In this document: piece after piece, positions 31,583 to 44,460 of the stretch
Position numbering within the stretch: position 1 is the first letter of the stretch
Layout of the letters: each line of letters begins with the position of its first letter
Source of the DNA: Antedon bifida
Lineage: Eukaryota > Echinodermata > Crinoidea > Comatulida > Antedonidae
Length of the DNA: 64,000 nucleotides
NCBI GenBank assembly: GCA_963402885.1
Contig: OY727102.1
Location: forward strand, 11,160,001 to 11,224,000
Direction: 5' to 3'
Notes under the pieces: model-generated
Database searches by the model: none
Seen by the model: only the letters and a program-made list of their open reading frames with translations
Told to the model about the DNA's origin: nothing
Made by a program: the position numbers and the translations under genes

Positions 31583-31912
31583 AACGAAATAATATTTCGA
31601 GGGAACGAAATAATATTTCGAGGGAACGAAATAATATTTCGAGGGAACGAAATAATATTTCGAGGGAACGAAATAATATTTCGAGGAAACGAAATAATAT
31701 TTCGAGGGAACGATATAATATTTCGAGGGAACGATAACATATTTCGAGGGAACGAAATGATTTCGAGGGAACGAAATAATATTTCGAGGGAACGAAATGA
31801 TATTTCGAGGAACGAAATAATATTTCGAGGGAACGAAATGATTTCGTTCCCTCGAAATACTATTTCGTTCCCTCGAAATAATATATATTTTTTCAACTAA
31901 TGTCCCTTTACG
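31583..31912. repeat. 21-bp array CGAGGGAACGAAATAATATT (copy A)
   Basis: About 13 units, each near-palindromic (CGAAATAATATTTCG). At the right the orientation flips (TCGTTCCCTCGAAAT). It is followed by AACTAATGTCCCTTTACGGG CTCCG, which also follows copy B at 33.9 kb. Frames rich in FPRNIIS or FRGNE are shadows. Confidence 0.85.
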
Positions 31913-31914
31913 GG

Positions 31915-33010
31915 CTCCGTAATATTCAATATTATTCAAACATTTATATAGCGTCAATTGAAGCGTCAATGATCAACTGTGCATTGTATATTGCATATGA
32001 TAAATAAATGAGTCTTTATATTATTTTAAATGCATACAAATTGGGTGAAAGTTTGACAAAAGGTGGGAGTTCCAAAGAGAAGATGCAACAAAGAAAAAGT
32101 CTTATTGTGGAAACAGGGAACAGATAGTAATAATTTGTCAGAGGGAACGAAGGAAGGCGTCGAGATATAAATATTGAGGAACAAATTGTGGTGATATAAG
32201 ACGGACAGAGACAAAATAAAGAGGATTTAAATGTTAAAACAAGGATCTTGAATAGTATACGTTGTTTAATGAGGAGCCATAAAGGTCGATAACCGGATCC
32301 GAAGAAGAGGAGAGTAAAGGAAGTTGTTGTCAAGATACTGTCTGATACTACATGGATATTTCGAAGATAGTAATTGGACGATTTGCAGATGGAAGTACAG
32401 AATGTCGTCAGCATACATTATAAAATGTCATATTGTGAATGAATTATACTGGCGTCAGAGGGAAATAGGCCTATACAAAGACAATTATAGGCGCGAGAAC
32501 AGAACTGTACAAAGAAATATGGGACTAATATAAGGCCTGTACACTGTATTTTAGATTAATGGCTTCAATGTCCACGAAATACGCCGAACGACATAAATAC
32601 ATTGTAATATTTATAACGTACTAATATTTTAACACGTCAATCGGTACGGTAAATAAAACATTTATAATATAATAAAACTTGAAAAACTAAAAAATGAATT
32701 AGCTGATAGTCAAATTTTAAATCTTTTAATTTCAAAGCTTTCTTTAGTAGTGTAAATCTACTAATGTAGTATAAAACTAAACTTTATCTATTTCACTTTT
32801 TTATTAAAAAAAAACATCAAAAACTTTAATGATAAACTTTTTATGAACTACTGTATTTAAATCAAAAAAGTTTTATTTGAAATAAATAAGTCATTTTTAA
32901 TAGTTTACATAATGTATATTAAAAACGTTAATATTAAACTTTTAATGAACTATAAAGCAAGTTTAATTTGAATGTTTATCTGCAATAACTACATCTTTTA
33001 TTTTCAAAGC
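31915..33010. other. Non-coding interval between arrays A and B
   Basis: AT-rich, no recognisable family. The minus frame of 132 codons (32414-32016) looks low-complexity and unrelated to known proteins. Confidence 0.4.
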
Positions 33011-33330
33011 CAGATATAGTTCGGTCCCTTTGATGTGTACACCCGGTGCAAAAGTCGTCTTTTTAGTCTCTGGCTTGTACCTACTGGGTCTAATACTTTG
33101 AGTATTATTCGTATGTCCTCTTACACCGACAATTCTGTGCAAGACATTTTGCATACATCCAACGCCCCAGAGTTCTGTATCTGACTAGGTACAAATTTCA
33201 CAATATCAGCAATGTCACTGTAATTTTTCTTTCGGAACAATCCCATTCCACTTAATAATCGTTTCAAATGACGTAGTGATATAACTAACCCGTGCTCTAT
33301 AGCCAACAACCATACGATATCCTTATATTT
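33010..33330 (-). mobile_element. DDE/rve-type DNA transposase remnant (IS3EU/Ginger-like)
   Basis: The minus strand contains AIEHGLVISLRHLKRLLSGM and FRKKNYSDIADIV, a helix-turn-helix-like N-terminal region, and further along ILKVLDPVGTSQRLKRRLL and VYTSKGPNYIW, the lead-in to an rve catalytic core. These are typical of an integrase-like transposase family widespread in fish and marine invertebrates. It is broken and short; the catalytic acidic residues are not present. Family naming is by recall. Confidence 0.55.
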
Positions 33331-33489
33331 AAAACAAAGACGAATGGACCCTTCCTCTCTCCATCTTCGTTAACGATTACTATAGTAATTCATAGGTCAG
33401 TTGACACAAGGGAATCTAACAACATTGTCTTGGTTGACACTACATCAGGTAGTGTGAGATTAGTACTATAACGTGTAGAATTTGAAGAA

Positions 33490-33909
33490 AATATTATTTC
33501 GAGGGAACGAAATATTATTTCGAGGGAACGACATAATATTTCGAGGGAACGAAATATTATTTCGAGGGAACGAAATATTATTTCTATCTAGGGAACGAAT
33601 AATATTTCGAGTGAACGAAATAATATTTCGAGGTAACGAAATAATATTTCGAGGGAACGAAATAATATTTCGAGGGAACGAAATAATATTTCGAGGAAAC
33701 AAAATAATATTTCAAGGGAACGAAATAATATTTCGAGGGAACGAAATGATTTCGAGGGAACGAAATGATTTCGAGGGAACGAAATAATATTTCGAGGGAA
33801 CGAAATAATATTTCGAGGAAACGAAATGATTTCGAGGGAATGAAATAATATTTCGTTCCCTCGAAATAATATATATTTTTTTTAACTAATGTCACTTTAC
33901 GGGCTCCGG
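33490..33909. repeat. 21-bp array CGAGGGAACGAAATAATATT (copy B)
   Basis: About 17 units, same orientation as copy A, again with an inverted unit at the right and the shared tail ACTAATGTCACTTTACGGGC. Two same-direction copies flank the transposase remnant. Confidence 0.85.
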
Positions 33910-34289
33910 ACGTTTACGTTTTTATTGTTTATAATGAGCTTAGTTAGTTATTCGAGCAGCATCTACTGTGCATATTTCGTTAGTGTTGCCTTTAGAATTA
34001 TAGGACTATTGTTGATATAAAGTTAGGAATCTATGTAAGCATTGATTATATTATTTACAATATATACCGAGTGCGGAGGTAGAAGCACGCATGGCGTGCA
34101 CCGAGAGGTTGACCTTTGAGCTCATATGTTGGAATATGTTGTTTTACACTTTAAACTGTTAGTTGAATTGTTAATATTGTTACCATAGCTTCTATTTACT
34201 ATTACTGAGTTTACTGAAACATTAGTAGTATTATTACTGTTACAGCTTATTAAACCATCACCATATTATTACTGACTACATCAATACAT
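33910..34289. other. No gene recognised
   Basis: AT-rich spacer between array B and the LINE fragment. Confidence 0.5.
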
Positions 34290-34530
34290 TTATACAGAAG
34301 GACAGGAACAAAACCAATTTCGTTAGAAATAGTCGACGCAAGATGGAGACTATTGGGTCACATACTTAGACAAGACCCATATACACCAGCCAACACAGCA
34401 ATAAGCTATTATTCAGCAACACTACCAATATGAAATTTCGAGGAAGACCGAGAACCACCCTACCAATAACTCTCAGCAACGACCTACTCACCCTCACTCA
34501 TAATGATAACGTAGTGACACCAATGATGTA
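34290..34530 (+). mobile_element. LINE C-terminal fragment
   Basis: Plus-strand reading gives VDARWRLLGHILRQDPYTPA followed by FRGRPRTTLPITLSNDL with a frame slip. The RRW..LGH.LR and RGRPRTT signatures are common at the C-terminus of non-LTR retrotransposon polymerases. Confidence 0.6.
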
Positions 34531-34544
34531 AGTAGTGAAGTAGT

Positions 34545-34945
34545 TAGTCCTACAATACCTAATGCTAATTCAGCTATCCTGGCGGAACTAGCAGAATTTA
34601 CAGGTAACAAATTGGAATACTTTCCCTTTATTACCGAGTTTCACAACCTAATGGAAGGGGAAGAGGAAAAGATCAAATTGGTATATCTGCTTCGACACTG
34701 TAAAGGTGAGGCATTTAACGCAACACAGTGCTGTGCCATTCATACTACATGAGCGATATGGTAATCAGGGCACAATTGTACAACATTGGATACAGAAAAT
34801 AAAATCAAACCCTAGAGTGGAGACTGATACCCTTAGAACATTTTCGAATGATCTACATAATTGTGTTGAGACCATAAAGGCATTGGGATATACCCAACAA
34901 GGGTTGCAGATGATTGTTAATAAACTGCCCAGATTATTATTTTTG
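34545..34945 (+). mobile_element. BEL/Pao LTR retrotransposon fossil (gag part)
   Basis: The plus strand resembles BEL/Pao gag (DUF1759-like): a stretch around LEYFPFITEFHNLMEGEEE, then a second around ERYGNQGTIVQHWI and LGYTQQGLQMIVNKLP. No LTR or pol was seen nearby. Broken and probably old. Confidence 0.6.
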
Positions 34946-35022
34946 TTGTTATTGTTAATTAATAATGTTTCCTGAAAATACTATACAATGCTGAGATATT
35001 AATTCAATTGTTTTCTTTATAG

Positions 35023-35247
35023 GTTTTCAATTCAACTGATTCAAATTCAAAACCTAACAACTCATTCCAGTTTGGGCAGCAAACTTCTTCACTTTTCCAG
35101 TTTGGAGGAAAGAGTTCAGAGCTGTCATCAACCACACCAGCCCCTAGTGGTGGTTTTAATTTTGCATCAACACCATCGGTACAACCACCCAACTTTGGTT
35201 CATTTTCCAACCATGGAAACGACTCAATGGCATTTCAATCCAAGTAG
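35023..35247 (+). pseudogene. FG-nucleoporin-like terminal exon, duplicate copy 1
   Basis: Acceptor TTTCTTTATAG, then VFNSTDSNSKPNNSFQFGQQ, TSSLFQFGGKSS, GGFNFASTPSVQPPNFGSFS and FQSK with TAG stop. FQFG, FNF and NFG dipeptides in a Ser/Asn/Thr-rich context are typical of FG-nucleoporins, whose disordered repeats line the nuclear pore. No matching upstream exon was found, since a BEL/Pao fossil lies immediately upstream. So it is probably an orphan duplicate. Confidence 0.55.
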
Positions 35248-35346
35248 GTTTAGGAACTGAATTTAAAGACTACAAAAGTTTCTATCCAGGACTAAAACTC
35301 TGTCTACACTATTAAACTTTATGACAAAAAATAAATAATTCAACAG

Positions 35347-35655
35347 CACCGACACTTGGTAACAGCGTAAATTCTACCACAGGCGGTGTTACCTTCAATG
35401 CATCCAGTAACAATGGTGGTGGTTTCAATTTTACCCCTAGCAATGCTGCTCCCAAGTTTGGTGCCACGTCATCCACACCAGCCTTTGGCGCTACAGTCAA
35501 CCCAGTAGCTCCAACCTTTGGCGGTCAGAGTAATTCAACAATAGGCTTTGGTATGGGGAATAGTAACTCTGTTGCTTTTTGTGGTGCCAGTGCTAACAAT
35601 ACCCTTGCTCCAGCATTCGGTAGTATGGCACTACAAACTAATGGACCAGGTGGTG
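35347..35655 (+). pseudogene. FG-nucleoporin-like internal exon
   Basis: Reads APTLGNSVNSTTGGVTFNAS, GGGFNFTPSNAAPKFGATSS, TPAFGATVNPVAPTFGGQSN, IGFGMG, APAFGSMALQTNGPGG, then donor GTAAG. Clear FG-repeat composition. The acceptor (AATTCAACAG) is weak. The phase at its donor does not match the following terminal exon, so the locus is a fragment or lacks an intervening exon. Confidence 0.55.
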
Positions 35656-36147
35656 GTAAGAATTCATGTAACAATTTTTACTAGATTAGATCTCTCTTTA
35701 GTCGTGAATCTGAATATCCTTGTTGCACATTATGTCTGATGGAGACCAACAACAAATGTCTTCAAAGTATCTTAGTCTATTCTTAAGTGTATAACTTTAA
35801 ATGACTTTCCCTTTACTTATTTTTCCTTCTCACTCTCTTCTCATTACTTTCTTTCCCTTCCTATTAATCTTCTGTTTTATCATTTTAAATAAACAGGGGA
35901 AAATTTCATTTTTAAATTTTATTGCTAATCAAACTGATTTTTGAGTCGAGAAACATAGTTTTGTATTGTATTTTTTGCTACACAATTTAAAAAATCTGTA
36001 GCAAAAAGGTTGTTTTTTAAAACTTGTTGCTATGCTACACTGGCGAAATTATTCCCTGTTTAATTAGTGATGTTTCCTGAACATACTATACAATGCTGAG
36101 ATATGGTCAAAATGGAAAATTTAATTAAATTGTTTTCTTTATAGGTT

Positions 36148-36369
36148 TTTAATTCAACAGTGATTCAAATTCAAAACCTAACAACTCATTCCAGTTTCGG
36201 CAGCAAAACAATTCTTCCTCACTTTTCCAGCTTGGAGGAAAGAGTTCATCAACCACACCAGCCCCTAGTGGTGGTTTTAATTTTGCATCAACACCATCGG
36301 TACAACCACCCAACTTTGGTGCATTTTCAAACCCTGGAAACGACTCAATGGCATTTCAATTCAAGTAGG
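36148..36369 (+). pseudogene. FG-nucleoporin-like terminal exon, duplicate copy 2
   Basis: Very similar to 35023-35247, with upstream identity through ATACTATACAATGCTGAGAT. A two-base difference near the start (AACAGTGAT versus AACTGAT) shifts the frame unless the acceptor moves to AACAG. With that acceptor it reads DSNSKPNNSFQFRQQNNSSS and ends FQFK, TAG. Confidence 0.55.
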
Positions 36370-36389
36370 TTTAGGAACTGAATTAAAAA

Positions 36390-39300
36390 AATTTATGCCA
36401 CAAAAAATGTGATATATGGATATGATGATGTCATATCACTACCATATTTAAGCGTATCATTACAATATTTGGGCACATCAAACTTTTTTTTGTCAAAATA
36501 ATTTGAATTCCTTGCAAATATCATAAATGGAAGAAAAAAATTGATTTGTTTGAGTGAATTGTCAGTTCGTTATTTTCATGAATCCCGTTTCACACTACTT
36601 TCTACTACGTATTAGTTCATTAGTTCTCGGATAAGGACTAAAAATAATAAAATATTTTTTTAAGGACCCTTCATTTTTTTTAAGGGTCAGTGCTACCAAT
36701 GATGATCCTATCTATATATAAATGGGGCTTCACTATGACTTGTCTATTGGTTACTATACTTGCTCTTGAGTTTGTTCTTCACAAGGCAAACTATACAAAT
36801 GGCCAATCAAAAACCATTATTCAAATCAGAAACCTGGCTAATGCGTTTAAATAGCCTATAATGTCCACATTCCTGCTACTTATTTGAGGATAAGATCACA
36901 ATTGCACAATTATATTCTAGTAGGCGATGCAATAGATTTGACCATTTTACCTTTTGTTTTATTAGTATTGTTTGTGTTGAATTAAATGTTATGTTTTTGT
37001 GATGTTTACCATACAGACATCTAGTATATGCCTCAAGTTGAACAATTTATACGATATGATTTATAATAGAACCACACAATTGTATTTATTTATTTCAACT
37101 TTATAGAAGGTATGACACTTCCAGCTGAACCCACAGGCCAGCTGATATCCATGGCCCTCTTTTTACAATTATGCAAATGAGATTGATTTGTTAAATATTT
37201 TGGTTTTCTACGCTTGAGTCTATATGGTAATCCTTTAAAATTATGTTTGCATATATCTCTACCACTGTACTTACAGTCTAACACCAAAAACTAATATGAT
37301 TTTACATTTTTATTAACCACTTGATATTTTTAATCCATCTAATTTGAAACTTGTGCAGATGGTAGAACACATTTCAATCAAATTTCTTTTTGTTGATTTT
37401 TATTTAAAATTTATATTAATAATTAATTAAAATTAATTAATTACTAAAAAATAACAATAATTTCAAACACTTGACATGAATGTGAAATGTTCTTCTCCAG
37501 CATACTTTTTGGCATTTGAAAAAACTAAAAAATAATCACAAAAATATAATTATTTACACAAAATATTTGTTTGTGCTTGCTAATTTCAAATGATAAGCAA
37601 GTCTATGGGTGCTCATGCTAATGTAATCTGGTTAAAATTAACGCCATTGTCTTTTAGGTTGGTCTAGATTAGTCTAAAATTACATAATGTATTCGGTCGT
37701 ATTTTGTACTCCTATCATACCGATATTGGAATCGTACTACTTTACTAAAACACAGCTATGTTGAGATACTAGGTGCGGGTTTAGTTTCTTATCAGATATT
37801 GACGTACCACAATACTATCATATTGCGCAGGTCACTGCATCGGTCATTCATACTCTTGTACTATAAACTGTTTACGATTCTTGTTTGTGCTCCATAATTA
37901 ATATTCCTTATTAATAATACTCAAATCAACTATTACAAATAATCTATATGCACATTGTTTGTGTTAATACCAGGACGGTACCTTTTATTTGTAGCATTCA
38001 ATAATGTCATAAGATCAGATGGGATTCTGCATAATTATAGTTGTACATTGTTTAGGCTTGTTTAGGCTAGTTCTGAATATTCCTCAATATAATAACTACT
38101 AGTACTACACAATTATTAAATGTAGGAATCATACGTGATATTTGACCAGTTTTGGGTGGGTTTGTATTTCAGTAATGTTGGGTCATATTATGTATAGTAG
38201 TTTAGGAACCAAAGAAAAATATTCTACTGCTTCTTATATCGGTTGGGTGAATTAATTTTTTTTTCTCGATTGAGTAGTTCAGGTATTTGTTGGAATTTTA
38301 ACCTTTCTGTTTTTCAAATATTAAAAAATAATGAATTTTTCCGTTTTTAGATATTTTTTTTTTTCATACAAATAGTGTTTGTTATAATGGTTAAAGTTCA
38401 AACATAAACAATCCATAAGCAGCTATTGTGCAAATTTGCTACATAAGAGACTTGTGTAGTTTTGCTTTGTGTAAAGATTTTTTCCAATACAGCATACTTG
38501 TACCTTGTACATTTAAGCACAATACTGTAATACTTATGAACTGAAATACCCCATATTCATGAATACAATATTGTATGTACAATTATTTTAATAATGCCAA
38601 ACAGGTGTGTCAATCACTCCAAATACATTTAAAATAACAATTTTTACTGTGTTTTCTCGATATGTATGTTTTATAGTTCGCTTCCAAATGAAATTCCCAT
38701 GTAAATGAATGGAGAACATACACTCTTTAACATACAAATTAGATGAATTACTTAAAAATGCAATACTTTTGTTGATAAAGGTAGTTGTTAGGGAACAATT
38801 GAACTAGATGTGGAATATGCTGTTGTATATAAAGCATCGGACACAGTATCTTATTTGTTTACTATTTTTATGTTTCCTTGTAAATAGCTAATAAGTCTGT
38901 AAAAAATTAAGAGAGAGAGACAGTACATCTCATATTTCAACCATCCCACCTTGAGGCGGCGTTATATATATAACCAATTTCGAGCAAAAATAGAAAACGA
39001 ATAGAAATCTTTTAGGGAAAGAAATGTTAGGAAATGAATTGTATAAAAAGTTTATTTTTATGTTACTATATAGAATATTTGAGCCAATTTAGTATTGGTG
39101 GGAAGTGAAAACGTGAGATGTGCTATTTGTCTGAGCATGCAAATAAGCAAAATTAATATGCAAATAATATGTAGATTGTATATACAGTATAAACCATGTC
39201 AAAAAGATAAACAAAAAGTTTAAATATTAATATTTTAGTGTATTAAAATATACCCCGTATGAGGGTTTAGATCGTAAGTATTGTAATTTTGGGCCCAGTT

Positions 39301-39640
39301 TTTGTAATTTTTGGTACTTAAAAAAGTATGAAAAACAGAAGTCGCTGTGTTTTTTGGTATGGTGCTATATAAAGAGATGTATGTATGATCCAGTGCTGTT
39401 AATGAAAGGGATGATAAACTAGTTTAGTTGCATTATTTAGTTCAATTAAATGACGGATGCGAAGAAGGAGATTTTAATGTTTTGGTTGGTGAATATATAT
39501 CAAAATATAGAGAAACTGATAATAAGTTCTGTAGAGTATTTGTTTGTATCAATTGCCGGTTTAATTTGTATTCACTTTTTGATTTACATTATGTACAACT
39601 ACAGTCAACTTAATTGAAATCTGACTTTGGAAAAAGTATT
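36390..39640. other. About 3.2 kb without a recognised gene
   Basis: AT-rich sequence with no array, inverted repeat or convincing exon. The 65-codon minus frame at 37287-37090 has a mixed composition but no recognised motif. Part of it may be 3' UTR of the nucleoporin-like locus. Confidence 0.4.
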
Positions 39641-39641
39641 G

Positions 39642-42600
39642 GTATTACAGTGCTGTGGTTGGCAATGTTACACCATGGACCTATAAATTAATGTCCATGG
39701 TATTACAGTGCTGTGGTTGGCAATGTTACACCATAGAGCTATACATTAATGTCCATGGTATTACAGTGCTGTGGTTGGCAATGTTACACCATGGACCTAT
39801 AGATTAATGTCCATGGTATTACAGTGCTGTGGTTGGCAATGTTACACCATGGACCTATAAATTAATGTCCATGGTATTACAGTGCTGTGGTTGGAAATGT
39901 TACACCATAGACCTATAAATTAATGTCCATGGTATTACAGTGCTGTGGTTGGCAATGTTACACCATGGACCTATAAATTAATGTCCATGGTATTACAGTG
40001 CTGTGGTTGGCAATGTTACACCATGGACCTATAAATTAATGTCCATGGTATTACAGTGCTGTGGTTGGCAATGTTACACCATGGACCTATAAATTAATGT
40101 CCATGGTATTACAGTGCTGTGGTTGGCAATGTTACACCATAGACCTATAAATTAATGTCCATGGTATTACAGTGCTGTGGTTGGCAATGTTACCATGGAC
40201 CTATAAATTAATGTCCATGGTATTACAGTGCTGTGGTTGGCAATGTTACACCATGGACCTATAAATTAATGTCCATGGTATTACAGTGCTGTGGTTGGCA
40301 ATGTTACACCATGGACCTATAAATTAATGTCCATGGTATTACAGTGCTGTGGTTGGCAATGTTACACCATGGACCTATAGATTAATGTCCATGGCATTAC
40401 AGTGCTGTGGTTGGCAATGTTACACCATGGAGCTATACATTAATGTCCATGGTATTACAGTATTGTGGTGGACAATGTTACACCATGGAGCTATAAATTA
40501 ATGTCCATGGTATTACAGTGCTGTGGTTGGCAATATTACACCATGGAGCTATAAATTAATGTCCATGGTATTACAGTATTGTGGTGGACAATGTTACACC
40601 ATGGAGCTATACATTAATGTCCATGGTATTACAGTGCTGTGGTTGGCAATGTTACACCATGGACCTATAAATTAATGTCCATGGTATTACAGTGCTGTGG
40701 TTGGCAATATTACACCATGGACCTATAAATTAATGTCCATGGTATTACAGTATTGTGGTGGACAATGTTACACCATGGAGCTATAAATTAATGTCCATGG
40801 TATTACAGTACTGTGGTTGGCAATATTACACCATGGAGCTATAAATTAATGTCCATGGTATTACAGTATTGTGGTGGACAATGTTACACCATGGAGCTAT
40901 ACATTAATGTCCATGGTATTACAGTGCTGTGGTTGGCAATGTTACACCATGGACCTATAAATTAATGTCCATGGTATTACAGTGCTGTGGTTGGCAATAT
41001 TACACCATGGACCTATAAATTAATGTCCATGGTATTACAGTGCTGTGGTTGGCAATGTTACACCATGGACTTATAAATTAATTTCCATGGTATTACAGTG
41101 CTGTGGTTGGCAATGTTACACCATGGACCTATAAATTAATGTCCATGATATTACAGTGCTGTGGTTGGCAATGTTACACCATGGACCTATAAATTAATGT
41201 CCATGGTATTACAGTGCTGTGGTTGGCAATGTTACACCATGGACCTATAAATTAATGTCCATGGTATTACAGTGCTGTGGTTGGCAATGTTACACCATGG
41301 ACCTATAAATTAATGTCCATGGTATTACAGTGCTGTGGTTGGCAATGTTACACCATGGACCTATAGATTAATGTCCATGGTATTACAGTGCTGTGGTTGG
41401 CAATGTTACACCATGGAGCTATACATTAATGTCCATGGTATTACAGTATTGTGGTGGACAATGTTACACCATGGAGCTATAAATTAATGTCCATGGTATT
41501 ACAGTGCTGTGGTTGGCAATATTACACCATGGAGCTATAAATTAATGTCCATGGTATTACAGTATTGTGGTGGACAATGTTACACCATGGAGCTATACAT
41601 TAATGTCCATGGTATTACAGTGCTGTGGTTGGCAATGTTACACCATGGACCTATAAATTAATGTCCATGGTATTACAGTGCTGTGGTTGGCAATATTACA
41701 CCATGGACCTATAAATTAATGTCCATGGTATTACAGTATTGTGGTGGACAATGTTACACCATGGAGCTATAAATTAATGTCCATGGTATTACAGTATTGT
41801 GGTGGACAATGTTACACCATGGAGCTATACATTAATGTCCATGGTATTACAGTGCTGTGGTTGGCAATATTACACCATGGAGCTATAAATTAATGTCCAT
41901 GGTATTACAGTATTGTGGTGGACAATGTTACACCATGGAGCTATACATTATTGTCCATGGTATTACAGTGCTGTGGTTGGCAATGTTACACCATGGAGCT
42001 ATAAATTAATGTCCATGGTATTACAGTGCTGTGGTTGGCAATATTACACCATGGAGCTATAAATTAATGTCCATGGTATTACAGTATTGTGGTGGACAAT
42101 GTTACACCATGGAGCTATACATTAATGTCCATGGTATTACAGTGCTGTGGTTGGCAATGTTACACCATGGACTTATAAATTAATGTCCATGGTATTATAG
42201 TGCTGTGGTTGGCAATGTTACACCATGGACCTATAAATTAATGTCCATGATATTACAGTGCTGTGGTTGGCAATGTTACACCATGGAGCTATAAATTAAT
42301 GTCCATGGTATTACAGTATTGTGGTGGACAATGTTACACCATGGAGCTATACATTATTGTCCATGGTATTACAGTGCTGTGGTTGGCAATGTTACACCAT
42401 GGAGCTATAAATTAATGTCCATGGTATTACAGTATTGTGGTGGACAATGTTACACCATGGAGCTATATATTAATGTCCATGGTATTACAGTGCTGTGGTT
42501 GGCAATATTACACCATGGAGCTATAAATTAATGTCCATGGTATTACAGTATTGTGGTGGACAATGTTACACCATGGAGCTATAAATTAATGTCCATGGTA

Positions 42601-43276
42601 TTACAGTGCTGTGGTTGGCAATTTTACACCATGGACCTATACATTAATGTCCATGGTATAGTGCTGTGGTTGGCAATATTACACCATGGACCTATAAATT
42701 AATGTCCATGATATTACAGTATTGTGGTGGACAATGTTACACCATGGAGCTATAAATTATTGTCCATGGTATTACAGTATTGTGGTGGACAATGTTACAC
42801 CATGGAGCTATACATTAATGTCCATGGTATTACAGTATTGTGGTGGACAATGTTACACCATGGAGCTATACATTAATGTCCATGGTATTACAGTGCTGTG
42901 TTTGGCAATGTTACACCATGGAGCTATACATTAATGTCCATGGTATTACAGTGCTGTGGTTGGCAATGTTACACCATGGAGCTATACATTAATGTCCCTG
43001 GTATTACAGTATTATGGCCGACAATGTTACATCATGGACCTATAAATTAATGTCCATGGTATTACAGTGCTGTGGTTGGCAATGTCACACTATGGACCTG
43101 TAAATGAATGTCCATGGTATTACAGTGCTGTGGTTGGCAATGTTACACCATGGACCTATAAATTAATGTCCATGGTATTACAGTGCTGTGGTTGGCAATG
43201 TTACACTATGGACCTGTAAATGAATGTCCATGGTATTACAGTGCTGTGGTTGGCAATGTTACACTATGGACCTGTA
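39642..43276. repeat. 58-bp satellite, about 62 units, with two unit types
   Basis: Consensus is GTATTACAGTGCTGTGGTTG, GCAATGTTACACCATGGACC, TATAAATTAATGTCCATG. A second type has ATTGTGGTGGACAATGTTAC and CATGGAGC. The first part (to about 40400) is almost all type 1. From about 40440 to 42950 the types alternate in blocks of a few units that recur, indicating higher-order repeats. The last units (from about 43000) are the most diverged. Frames at 42319-42934 are shadows. Confidence 0.95.
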
Positions 43277-43419
43277 ACACTCAAAGCTGTAATTACAAAG
43301 GACACAGTAAAAACATATCAAATTATGATCAGTTGTGTATGTTTAATACTCCATTCTGAGTATGAATACTGATAAGTGTATAACAATATTATTTTAATTC
43401 AATTCTATGCAGCATTTGA

Positions 43420-44460
43420 AGCTGAATGGTGAAGTAGATGTTCCCCACACTGTGCTCAAAGCGTGTTGCCATTATTTTTTCTGTCGTTTTATCATCACTT
43501 TCAAGTTTCATAACTCTCCAAGTTAATTGTCACAATGTTTCCAATTGGAACCTCATTTTTTTTCACCTAAAGAATTAAAACAGGCAGGTAATTTCATATT
43601 AGTATTGCATACAAATTGTTTACCTTTCTGACTATAATGTATTAATTAAATCATTGTGAATTTTGAAATATACAGGTAGTATATTTTTATAAGCAAAACT
43701 AATTTCTTTACATTTTACAAACCTTTTAGATCTGTTCAAGTTTCCACTGTCAATTAATATCTGACTTCTGTTGAATTCTGTCAAGTTTGAAAGAGTGTTG
43801 ATGTTCCTCACATCATGCGCAAGTCTTGGTATTACAATATTTTGCAAGATTTCCCAGTCTCGTATTATTATCATCTCTTTGATGTTTCTAACTGAAATTC
43901 TCTCAATTGGCGCCTTGTTTATCTAAAGAATTCAAGCAAAGGTAGGTAATTTAATATTAGTATTGCATACAAATTGTTTAACCTTCTGACTATAATGTAT
44001 TAATTCACAGTCAAATCATTGTGAGTTTTTAAATAGTGTATATTTTTAAAAGCAAAACTAATTTCTTTTACATTTTACACACCTTAGATCTGTCCACTGT
44101 TGATTACTATTAGACCATGCGCCCATAAAATTTATTCATGTGAAAAGCCACAAGAGGTTTGATTGGCTGATTATGTAGATATGTAGCTAAGATGCAATAA
44201 TCAATATTGCTGCCGGGTCATATCCTGTAAATTTACCCTGGGGACACCAAATAGGAGGGTAAAAATGGATTTAATCATGTGATACAGTGGAATGTTCCTC
44301 ACATTCTGCGCAAGTCTTGGCATTACAGTATTTTACAGTTCTCCCAGTATCGTATTATCATTATCATCTCTTTGAAGTTTCACAACGAATCAATTGGCAT
44401 CTAGCCTTTGTTTATCTAAAGAATTAAAGAAAATATAGGTAATTACATAATAGTAGTATA
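43420..44460 (+). repeat. Repeated exon-like units with splice-site-like borders, no coding frame
   Basis: Units of about 200 bp start after a TTTTACAxACxTTTTAG acceptor-like stretch with ATCT. They contain GATGTTCCTCACATxxTGCG and TCTCAATTGG, and end TTTATCTAAAGAATTAAA before GTAGGTAATT. They occur near 43430, 43729, 44097/44289, 45150 and 46277/46598. No strand gives a shared open frame. The longest frame, on the minus strand at 43874-43632, exists in one unit only. Could be non-coding exons of a transcript or just decayed duplicates. Confidence 0.45.

Noticed and set aside
32016-32414. 132-codon minus-strand frame
   Set aside because: Hydrophobic Ser/Phe/Leu-rich reading of AT-rich DNA with no motif, start context or splice signals.
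31546-33895. Frames rich in FPRNIIS, FRGNE and similar repeats
   Set aside because: Shadows of the 21-bp array on both strands.
37090-37287. 65-codon minus-strand frame (MVLDCKYSGRDIC...)
   Set aside because: Looks slightly protein-like but no motif, no neighbours and no splice sites; insufficient support.
42319-42934. 70-codon frames rich in Cys, Tyr and Met
   Set aside because: Products of the 58-bp satellite; no codon-level conservation between units.
39642-43276. CRISPR-like regular repeats
   Set aside because: The repeats are contiguous satellite units with no unique spacers, in a spliced eukaryotic genome.
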